Notes under the pieces: generated by a model | What the model was told of the DNA's origin: nothing | The model's database searches: none | Seen by the model: only the letters and a program-made list of their open reading frames with translations | Shown: in pieces, positions 44,561 to 53,733 of the stretch | Layout of the letters: each line of letters opens with the position of its first letter | How positions within the stretch are numbered: position 1 is the stretch's first letter | Translations under genes and position numbers: made by a program | Assembly (NCBI GenBank): GCA_015680685.1 | Contig: MNCI01035053.1 | Location: 186,667-250,666, forward strand | Length of the DNA: 64,000 bases | Direction of reading: 5' to 3' | Source of the DNA: Gnetum montanum | Taxonomy: Eukaryota; Streptophyta; Gnetopsida; Gnetales; Gnetaceae

Positions 44561-46103
44561 CATAGGGAAGAATCTTCTATGTCATCCTAAATTTTTCTTT
44601 TCATTCTACTATTTTACTTGTGTGTCTTAATAAAGTTCATGTGTTTAGCTAGTACTCTTTATATTTTTGAACTTAATAATCAATCATTTATTATCTTTTT
44701 TTTTCTTAAGCATGTTTTTATGTGTATGGAAAAATTGACTAATGTGCCTTATGATTGCTCATCCAACAAGCCAATGATGGATGAGTGGGTTACAAATGTG
44801 ATGATAATGTGGGAGTGCCAAATGGGTCCAACATGAAGCCTTGGTTGATGGAATTTCCACAGAGTAAAATCCATTCACACATCTTCTATCCATCATGAGT
44901 GAACTAGGCTCAAAGTAAATGGCAAGCATGGACTTATATTGCAAGCTATTGAAGCTAATGCTACTAGAATTATGGGTAGGTAATGGATCCACACCTTAGG
45001 GTGTGAACTCCAAAAATTCTAGAAGAATTCTTGGAAAGAAAAGGGTATGCCATTGAGGATCCTTATGATCATTGAATAGGTCTAATTGGTATGATTGAAC
45101 CAAGGTGCACATGTTACATTGCCTAGTCACCTTAGTCATAAGAAATTTGCGATCTTCCAAACTAATGCATGTCATGTATTAAGGGATGAATTTTTCTATT
45201 ACATAGATTAAAGACTCTAGGTAGTCATCCAACGCTCAAATTTTTTCCATAAGCCTCATGCAACAACAAAAATCCTCTTCTCAAAAACAAGAAAGAGAAA
45301 AAAAAGATAAAAGAAAATGATGAAAAAGAAAAAAAAGAAAAACGAAAAGAAGAAAAATAATAGAGCAATGATAATGAAAAAGGAGGAAATGGAAAGAGTA
45401 ATGTATTTCATAGTTATTGGCCCATATAAATTGGTACTTTTATCATGTTAGGTCAATCATGTAATTGCTTAACTAAACCAAAGCAAGTGATTAAACTAAT
45501 ATCTATATGAATCATTTTCACAATCAACCCATTTCCTAGATCACTTGAATTTTAATGTAATAGTCCACAATAATCTCCTACTTTATCCTTGCTCATGGCC
45601 ATGAAGGTCCAAAAGTCTCTTCCTTAGTGAACTTTGGTAATGTCAATTGCTGCTTCCATCCAATTTCAAAATTCAAATTATTTTTAGGAACCAAAATTTG
45701 TAATTATTGATCTAAACCATGGCCATATCCATTTTCTTTTAGTCATGATGTTGCAACTTCTATTAAAATTAGGATTGGTAAGCACAACCATAGGGATCAA
45801 TATGAGGATTTTGATAGAGTAAACTTTATGGAGCCTACTATGCATACATACATGGATGAAGAAAAACATGTTGTCTTGGTTTGATTTCATCAATGATTGG
45901 ACTACAAAATAACCAAGGCGAGATGGCACTAGCAGTGATAGGTATGACCCTATACTTAGAAGCAAGACTTGGAGAACTATTTCTACCAAGTGAACAAGTA
46001 ATGATGATGGGATGTGGAAGTGGATCTCTCATAGCATGTAGGATGTGCTCATGTACTCCATGAGCTAAGTTAATGGTTGGCTAGGGATTTGGTGATGTTA
46101 CTT
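44561..46103. other. Unrecognised sequence with a purine-rich tract
   Basis: A 72-codon frame at 44618-44836 has no match I know. A nearly pure A/G run lies at about 45285-45360. This may be the 3' part of element F. Confidence 0.4.

Positions 46104-46143
<40 letters not shown>
46104..46143. repeat. CT microsatellite at the gap edge
   Basis: At least 18 CT dinucleotides run directly into the run of Ns, so the true length is unknown and the gap is probably caused by this repeat. Confidence 0.95.
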
Positions 46144-46423
46144 NNNNNNNNNNNNNNNNNNNNNNNNNNNNNNNNNNNNNNNNNNNNNNNNNNNNNNNNN
46201 NNNNNNNNNNNNNNNNNNNNNNNNNNNNNNNNNNNNNNNNNNNNNNNNNNNNNNNNNNNNNNNNNNNNNNNNNNNNNNNNNNNNNNNNNNNNNNNNNNNN
46301 NNNNNNNNNNNNNNNNNNNNNNNNNNNNNNNNNNNNNNNNNNNNNNNNNNNNNNNNNNNNNNNNNNNNNNNNNNNNNNNNNNNNNNNNNNNNNNNNNNNN
46401 NNNNNNNNNNNNNNNNNNNNNNN
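46144..46423. other. Assembly gap, 280 N
   Basis: Unresolved bases. Long reading frames that cross it are artefacts. Confidence 0.99.
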
Positions 46424-47155
46424 AATGTAAGACATAAGTAATAGAAAATCTCTTCCATAACCCAAAATTAAGATCTCGATTCACAAGTAAGACACAAGAG
46501 AATATAATACACATGCCAACACATCACAAGTTGACCTTGGAGCTACAATCACTAATTACACTCACTCAATGTGCTCATACATCCTCTCTTGCTAAGTCCT
46601 CCATACTCATGAGCTTTCTTTCTCACTTATGATACAAACAATTATGAATTACATCAATATTTATGGACAACAAGAAGAAAAGAAACCTAGAAACCTTTCC
46701 TCAACCCAACTTGAGGTTCTTCTATTGTTTCCATGGTCTTATCACCTTTTCTTTAGTTTTTTCATCTTTCTTCAACTTATTTTGACTATTTCCTAAATTG
46801 GGATGGAATATTTTGGAAGTTTCCCTAGCCATATGGACCATCTCTAACTTTGTTAGATCATCTCCCAAGAAAACACAACTTTTGGTAAAGATGTCTTTTG
46901 TTTTTGGGAGATGTCTACTCCATGGCCAAGATGTCTCCTCCTTGGTAAGAGGTCTAGCCCAAGATGTCTTCTAGTTTGGGAAGACATCTCCTCTCAAGAT
47001 GAGATGTCTCCTCTAAATTCAAGACATCTCCTGCATAATTCTAGCTCCTAGAAAAGATGTCTCCTTGACCTTCAAGATGTCTCCATAGAGCCTTAAACCT
47101 ACAAAACATACACATAAGGAAGAACAAAGGGGATCAAAAGAGGTGTTCCTACACC
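46424..47155 (-). mobile_element. Probable LTR fragment of the AGACGTCT-array family, minus strand
   Basis: It contains the longest phased AGATGTCT/AGACATCT array in the window (46889-47082). By analogy with the LTRs of G and 27690-28482 it is LTR U3, and the orientation is inferred as minus. A possible terminus is TGTAGGAACACC on the minus strand near 47154. The other end is hidden by the gap. No clear TATA box was found next to the array. Confidence 0.5.
46889..47082. repeat. Phased AGATGTCT/AGACATCT array (20/33-bp steps)
   Basis: Words start at 46889, 46909, 46929, 46962, 46982, 47002, 47022, 47055 and 47075. The steps are 20, 20, 33, 20, 20, 20, 33 and 20 bp. Seven read AGATGTCT and two (46982, 47022) read AGACATCT. 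These are reverse complements of each other and both one CpG transition away from the palindrome AGACGTCT. Confidence 0.9.
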
Positions 47156-48032
47156 AAGTATCTCATCAATAGCTTTTACAATAGCAAGAGAAGTAGGAGC
47201 CTGTCATGAAAAAGACTCACTTGTTAATCCTTGATGGCATAGCATTGTAAGTGAGTGAGCTCAAGCTCAACTCCTAGGATGGTAATGGTTACAAGGCATA
47301 AGGCACTCAATTGGACTTCTGTGTGTGGGGTTGTAACTCAATGAGCCCAATTATTTAACCAAGACTATCTTCTTCCACTCTTATTTTCTACCTACATGTT
47401 TGATTATCTCAATTTTCCTTAGTGTTAGTGTCATAAGCCTTTAGACCCCTTTTGGTTTATTTTTTTCTATGTTTCCACCTATGTTATATTGGTGTTCTCT
47501 AGTGCATGTCATTTATTAATGTTATCTAAGGCTAGTATCTCAAAACTCAGTCATGGAAAAGAGGCACCATTGGGTACATGCTTAGCATGGGGATGCAAAG
47601 TTGTTCTTCATGTCTTCTTTGGAGATTATACCTACTATTGTTTTCGTGCATGCTTTTTTTTATGGTGATTTAATGCTTAATGATTTCACATAATTTTTAT
47701 TTTTATTATAGTCCAACATGTCTTGGAAAGTGCACTCTTAAGCCAATGAAGACAACATCATTTAATACCACATGGAGAACACTTGCTCAATCCATAATCT
47801 AGAATCCTCCCTTGAAAGGAAGATTAAAAAATGGAGGGGTTACATTCCAAAACTGCAAGTGCGGAACATGCATAACAATCGATGGATGAATACAAACCAA
47901 AGGATGTATCAAAGATCATTTATCACACCTGAGATATTTCTAATCACATATATATTCCAAGGTGCTCTTATTACCAACAATCATCCCCTGGCCTCTCTCT
48001 TCTCAAAGTGGTAGTTTTGTCATATGTTCTAT
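47156..48032. other. Spacer left of element G
   Basis: An 80-codon frame at 47772-48014 (MENTCSIHNLESSLERKIKK...) ends just before the element G LTR. I do not recognise it. It may be a cut coding fragment of another element. Confidence 0.4.
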
Positions 48033-48480
48033 TGTTGACTTTTTGGTATATCAAAACCTTAAGGAAAATGGAGAATAATGGATGTTTGTGTGGTGTTGTA
48101 TTTACAGGACAAGATTATGGACAAGGACTTCATAGAGCTTTGGCAACAACAAAGATTAGGATAAGGACTTCATAATAGGCATGGAAAAGGACCTCATAAG
48201 CAAATTATGAGCAAGAGAAAAGGACTTAAGGACTCACAAGCAAAGTTGAGGTCACAAGGACTCAAGGGAGCATGGATGAATATGAAGATTTCAAGCTAAA
48301 TGTGTCTATTTGTGTTGATTTTTGTTGAGGGAGATTCTTGGCTATTTTGGCATGTTTCGAAGTATTTTTAGCTCACTTTGATGAGTCTAGGAGGTTATAA
48401 GATCTATGAGGACTTTTTTTAAGGCATCTGAAAGCTCCTAGCATCAAAATGAGTAGTTTCATTTTTGGCCCCTGTAGAAG

Positions 48481-48602
48481 AGACATCTTTCAAAAATAGT
48501 AGACATCTTCCTTGTGAAGAAGACATCTTCCTTGTGGAGAAGATGTCTCTCCCAAATGGAAGTCTAATATAAAAAGACATCGTTATCTCAAAGAAGATGT
48601 AT
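48481..48602. repeat. Phased AGACATCT array in the element G 5' LTR (20-bp step)
   Basis: AGACATCT starts at 48481, 48501 and 48521, and AGATGTCT at 48541, an exact 20-bp step. Past the TATA box AGACATCG starts at 48575 and AGATGTAT at 48595, again 20 bp apart. Confidence 0.9.
48568..48575 (+). promoter_or_regulatory. TATA box of the element G 5' LTR
   Basis: TATAAAAA running directly into AGACATCG, as in the solo LTR at 28173. In the 3' LTR the equivalent site has decayed to CATAAATA near 53272. Confidence 0.6.
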
Positions 48603-48921
48603 CCAATGACAATTAGATAGCCATTGCATAAATTCTGAAGTGAATTTGGAAACATCTAGACTATAAGAAGATTTCATTCTCTTGGAAAATGTGTAAGCTT
48701 GAAAAATGATCAAGTGTCAACATCAAGAAATGTTTTTTACATCGTCCTATTATTCTTGTACTTCATTGTATTATCTTTTGTATTATTGTAAGTGGTCAAA
48801 GTGTGTTATACTTCAAAGTACAAGGATCAACAAAATTAGTTGCATCCTCTCCTTGTAATTTTTGTTTTTCTTTTATTGTCCTACAAGGTTGATGCACTTG
48901 TTATAAGAAGGCATCATTCTT

Positions 48922-49236
48922 GAGCTTGTAGGGATCCTACGGGATTAAGTGTTGGTGTACCACCACAACACTCCAAAGTAGAGATCAAGTTGTAAAGGTT
49001 GTAAGATCCAAGAAACCACATTCTAAGCTTGTCAGGACCTTGCGACGTTGAGTGGCTAGTGCAGTGTCATAACACTCCGAAGCGGAGCTTAGAGATTATA
49101 TAGGGTGTGGTGCCCTTCAAACCACTTTTGAGCTTGTTGAGACCTTGCGAGGTTGACAATTTTCATAGTGACAAAACTCTCCTTAGAAAAGCTCAAACTT
49201 TGTAAAGGTTGTGATGACCTCTAAACCACATTTTTA
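48922..49236 (+). repeat. Three tandem 104-bp units in the element G 5' LTR
   Basis: Units start at about 48922, 49025 and 49130. Each begins AGCTTGT, contains GTGTTGGTG/AACACTCC-like text and ends with AAACCACATT. The units differ by many substitutions. The 3' LTR stops exactly where unit 2 would begin. Confidence 0.75.
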
Positions 49237-49421
49237 AAGGAACAAAGTTTAGAGGTGTCCATGCAATCTACCCTCCGAGTGTGGACTACCCAAGTTCAGG
49301 AACCATGTTAAAATTGGTTGTGTTCTTTATGTTGGAAAATATTTGGTTTGGAGAACTTATTCATTCCTCCCCCCAACCTCCCCCTCCCCCCATTCCTCTT
49401 CTAAGTTCAACAATCTTCATG

Positions 49422-49434
49422 TGATATCAGAGCC
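49422..49434 (+). other. Primer-binding site of element G (initiator-Met tRNA type)
   Basis: TGATATCAGAGCC, nine bases after the LTR end, is one base off the TGGTATCAGAGC site common to copia elements. Confidence 0.8.
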
Positions 49435-49473
49435 TAATACTCTTACGCTTTACATCGATCTCCAAGAGTGAAC

Positions 49474-50990
49474 ATGGAAGGAGTAATCAACATCAAACAC
49501 ATCTAGACAAAGAGACTAATATGCTCTAATAATTGTTGTGCTCAATTCCTATATCACATATGCTATAAAGGTAAGTCTCTCATTCCCTCCCTTACATTCA
49601 AAAATAAAGGAAACTTTGCTTTTAAAGTTGATAAAACTCATAACAATCTGAATGATGTTTCCTTTGAAGAAAGGTATGGGATATTTTGCCATGAAGTTCT
49701 TTCTTTTCAAAATTTACGAATTGAGATAAAAGATGCTTTACCTGCCAAGGAAATTAAAATTAAAGTTCTTAATGATGAATTTTTTTATTTCAAAAATGAG
49801 AACTCAAACCTTAAGGCTGAGATTCAAAAACCAACCAATGTTGAGCAAATGAGTAAGAGCTTTAAAGGTAAGAAAAGAGGTAAAAAATTTTCAAGTTCTA
49901 ATTTTGATTCATCTTCAATAGAATGCTTGGTATGTGGTGGAAGAGGTCATGTGGTCTCCAAATATCCTAGTAATGACAGGTTACAATGAAAGGACAAAAA
50001 TGATGAAGTGATGAGAAAGACCAACTTCTACTCAAGTTGGGATGATGGAGAGCAAAGTGAAGAAGATGTGGTAGATGATGCAAAGGATTCACATCTCATT
50101 TGTATGCTCTCATGGATGATGATGTTGACACCTTAGATGATGAACTTAATGAGGATGAGAGATTTGATTTATTGTGTAAAGAACTTTTAAATTTTTAAAA
50201 TCTTTGCACAAATTTGAATGAGTAAAAACTAAGGATCAAGATATTTCTTCCTTAAATTTAATAATTTCTAATCTCACAAAAGAAATCTCATACCTTAATG
50301 TTGAGAATAAAGAGCTAACCCAATCTTATGAGCAGATCAAGGAAGAACTTGTAGATGTGAAACTTGTGAATGGAAGCACTTGTAGATGAAGGAAAAAGAG
50401 ACCCTTCATATGGTTCTTAGACAAGGAAGAATCCCACATGATAAGAGTGGGCTAGGATTTTGTACATAAGAAGAAGCATCTACACCAACTTCATCTAAAT
50501 AAAAAGCTACACCAAAGAATGAAGAATCAATGAGAACTACATTCTAATTAGAAGCAACTCCAAACCAATCAAAAGCACCACAAAGGTTTGATCATTGTAA
50601 GCAATTTTACTACAATAGGAAGATTAGATGTTATTATTGTCATTAATTTGGGATAAACAATGGAGTGCAATTTAAAATATTATCACATGAGCACTTGGTC
50701 ATATCATAGGACTGCTTGGTCTTATCTAAATGTGCCTAGAAAGGATTTTTCATAGGGTAAAAAGGATAGGCAAACAAATCATAGAGAAGTCAAGAAAGAT
50801 TGGACAACTCAAAAGAACAAGGAAGTTTGAAAAGTTTTGAGAATCAAGAGAAAGAAACCTGAGAATGAGAAGACACTATCTAGCCAATCTATGAAGCCAA
50901 GCCAAGCCTTGAAAATTGAAGAAGTCTATGCAAGAAGAAAAACCTCAAAAGAAGAATCTCATTCTCTAGTACTCTAGGCACCTTAATTCT
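49474..50990 (+). pseudogene. Decayed Gag of element G
   Basis: It starts near the ATG at 49474 (MEGVINIKHI). Open stretches read VSFEERYGIFCHEVLSFQNL (about 49660), LKAEIQKPTNVEQMSKSFKG and CLVCGGRGHVVSKYPSN (about 49925), a CCHC knuckle whose last Cys is Tyr. A Leu/Glu-rich helix region follows (about 50230-50390), then ETLHMVLRQGRIPHDKSGLG at about 50400 and a second knuckle-like CYYCH at about 50630. These are Gag features of SIRE-type copia elements. Several stops. Pol does not follow. Confidence 0.7.
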
Positions 50991-51002
50991 CGATTGCAAG
51001 TA

Positions 51003-51030
51003 AGGTAAGTTAAGGTAAGTCAAGGTAAGT
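51003..51030 (+). promoter_or_regulatory. Three tandem consensus 5' splice sites
   Basis: AGGTAAGT, the ideal plant 5' splice-site sequence, occurs at 51003-51010, 51013-51020 and 51023-51030 with a 10-bp step. It lies just after the last Gag-like coding sequence and before the non-coding 3' part of element G. Whether it acts as a donor is unknown. Confidence 0.6.
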
Positions 51031-52734
51031 TTTTATTTCCTTGCTTGCTAAATACCGTGTTGGTATTTAATTTGGAAAGACTAAATTATGTTGATGTGTG
51101 CTTACCTTATTTCAAGCTATGGAACGTTAGCTTTAATATTCTACAAATGTTAAGATAAGTACTTACAAGAGAAGATATTTGATACTATTAGAATATTTTA
51201 ATTATCGTATCTCTTGTGTATGTATGAGCACAATGTGATTAATCTTATAATTGAATGAAAATTTGTGGTACTTGTAAACTTTTAAAATTTTTTATTAAAA
51301 AATAATCTTTTGATATATTAGTTTTAAGTGATTTAAAATCCTTGCATAAATTTCATGAATTGATAAGCTTTTTCCCTTGAGATATCAGTGTGTGTTGAAA
51401 TCATAAAGTTAAATTTCTTCTAAAGAATCTAAAGTAGTACCTTCGATGAAATTCATGAATCTTCTAAGAAAAGTATCATTGCAAAAGGAATCATTATGAA
51501 GTACTATTAATAGGATACTTTAGTCTTCACATTTGATCTTAACATTGATTTGTAGGGATAGTACTTTCATGAGAAAAGAATAAGTTGATCCAAAAGGATC
51601 CAAAGGAAGCATTAGAATCTGCACAAATGCAGGGGAGCCTATACCTAATCCAAGAGGCCACCAATGTAGGCGAAGTATTTTGAGGCTTTTACCAGAAGGC
51701 ACTCAAATAGCAAAAATTCATATTTCAACTCACCCCTAGCTAAAAATGAGCAAGGAAAAGCATATTCATCTAGTAATGTTGTAAAAGAGAGAATTTATTA
51801 ACTCCCTATCTAAAGATGAACCTTTATGGTGAAAGCTCCTAATGTTTATATGTTTATTATCTAATCTTTTGTATGTTGAGAATGTATCTTTTAAAGTACC
51901 CAAGGTCCTTATTGCAAATATGAATTGAAACATACTAGAATAGGTGTTGTACTAGAATAGGTGTCCATGATCTCTTTTGGTAAGATATGAGGTTTATCCA
52001 TTTGGCATTTTTTTTCCTTTAACATGATTATCATTTATTAGTTTATGAATCTTATTTTGGATAAAAAGTTGATTGGTTGTGTTTGATCTTTTAATATATT
52101 CAGCATGATTAGATGTTTTGCTTTGTCTTAAAATTTGAAGATGCATGTTTTAAACACACTTGTCATGAACTTGCTATCAGATTGTTGATATTTTCAAAAT
52201 AATGTTGGATGATTATAGAATCATGGTATCACTAGTTTAGAGACAAATTACTTGCTCTGGAATATCTATTGAAAGGCTTGGATCAACTATGCTTCTTGTT
52301 GTGAATCGATGAAGGGCCACTCTTGATAAAAATAACTAGTTTTACTTCATCAGGCCTATGATATTAATTATATGTATACTCTTTAACTAGTTCTCTTACA
52401 AAAATATTTTATGTAATGCATATTTATATCATGAAACATTTTTGCAAATGTTTAGATTCTTTTGGACGTTGTTCATACATGGGGAAAGATTTTTGTGATA
52501 ATGGTTATGCTCGTTCTGAAATGGCTCTCCATAACTCTATGTTTTTGCTATAAACTGATATATCTTTAGTAACCAATTTTGCTTCTTATACTATAACATT
52601 ATCCTTAGAACTATGATCCTCCTTCATTCCCTTTTTATTCATGTCCAAAAAGGGGGAGAAATTGTTTAGTAGCTATATTGTAATTATACTAACCCATTTT
52701 CTTAAGTTTTTGACATTACCAAAAAGGGGGAGAT
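51031..52734 (+). other. Non-coding 3' part of element G with duplicated polypurine tract
   Basis: AT-rich and without recognisable pol domains. AAAAAGGGGGAGA occurs at 52648-52660 and again at 52721-52733. The second touches the 3' LTR at 52735 and is the working tract. The first is an upstream copy, as known in SIRE-type elements. Confidence 0.7.
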
Positions 52735-53733
52735 TGTTGACCTTTTGATATGTCAAAACCTTAAGGAAATTGATGATCAAAGGATGTTTGCATGGTGTTG
52801 TCTTTACAGGACAAGATTATGGATAAGGACTTCATAGAGCTTTGGCAAGAATGAAGATTAGTACAAGGACTTCATAATATGAATGGGAAAGGATCTCACA
52901 AGCAAATTAAGAGCAAGAGAAAAGGACTCAAGGACTCACAAGCAAAGTTGGGATCATAAGGACTCAAGGCAGCATGGACAAATATGAAGATTTCAAGCTA
53001 ACTGTGTCTATTTGTGTTGATTTTTGTTGAGGAAGATTTTTGTCTATTTTTCCATGTTTCGGAGTATTTTTGACTCATTTTGATGAGTATAAGAGGTTAT
53101 AAGCTTTATGGGGACTTTTTTGAAGGCATCCAGAGGCTCCCAACATCAAAACAAGTAGTTTTATTTTTTGCCCTTACAGAAGAGACGTCTTTTAGAAATA
53201 GTAGACGTCTTCCTTGTGAAGAAGAAGTCTTCCTTGTGGGGAAGCTATCTTTTCTGAATGGAAGTTTGATACATAAATACATCTTTATCTCAAAGAATAT
53301 GTCTCCAGTGACTATTAGATAGCCATTGCATGAATTCTAAAGTGAATTTAGAAACATCTAGGCTATTTAAAGACTTCATTCTCTTGGAAAATGTGTAAGC
53401 TTGAAAAATGATCAATTGTCAACATCAAGCAATCATTGTTTACAACATTCTATTATTCTTGTACTTCATTGTATTATCTTTTGTATTATTGTAAGTGGTC
53501 AAAGTGTGTTGTACTTTAAATTACAAGGATAAAAAAAATTAGTTACATCCTCTACTTGTAATTTTTGTTTCTCTTTTATTGCCCTACAAGGTTGATGCAC
53601 TTATTATAGGAAGGCATTGTTCTTAAGCTTGTTAGGGTCCTGTGAGATCGAGTGTTGGTGTACCGCCACAACACTCTAGAGTGAAGCTCAAGTTGTAAAG
53701 GTTGTGGGATACTGGAAACCACATTCTAAGCTT
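52735..53733 (+). repeat. 3' LTR of element G, truncated
   Basis: It is 999 bp, matching 48033-49030, and ends after ACATTCTAAGCTT at the boundary between the first and second 104-bp units. About 380 bp of U5 are missing. Array words start at 53183 and 53203 (AGACGTCT), 53223 (AGAAGTCT) and 53243 (AGCTATCT), the same 20-bp step as in the 5' LTR but with the palindromic word intact twice. Confidence 0.85.

Larger units (their letters stand above)
48033..49412 (+). repeat. 5' LTR of element G
   Basis: It is 1380 bp, from TGTTGAC to CAACA. It contains the phased array at 48481-48602, a TATA box at 48568 and three tandem 104-bp units at 48922-49236. The first 998 bp align with the 3' LTR. Confidence 0.9.
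48033..53733 (+). mobile_element. Element G: Gag-only copia (SIRE-like) retrotransposon
   Basis: The 5' LTR (48033-49412) ends TTCAACA. A tRNA-iMet-type PBS follows, then Gag with two zinc-knuckle regions, then about 1.6 kb of non-coding sequence, a duplicated polypurine tract and a truncated 3' LTR (52735-53733). No integrase, RT or RNase H is recognisable in the 3.3-kb interior. The duplicated AAAAAGGGGGAGA tract and the Gag layout fit SIRE/Maximus-type copia elements. Lacking pol, it would be mobile only with help from another element. Confidence 0.8.

Noticed and set aside
46070-46514. Four long frames across the gap, including poly-(Arg-Glu) and poly-(Ser-Leu)
   Set aside because: They consist of Ns and a CT microsatellite.
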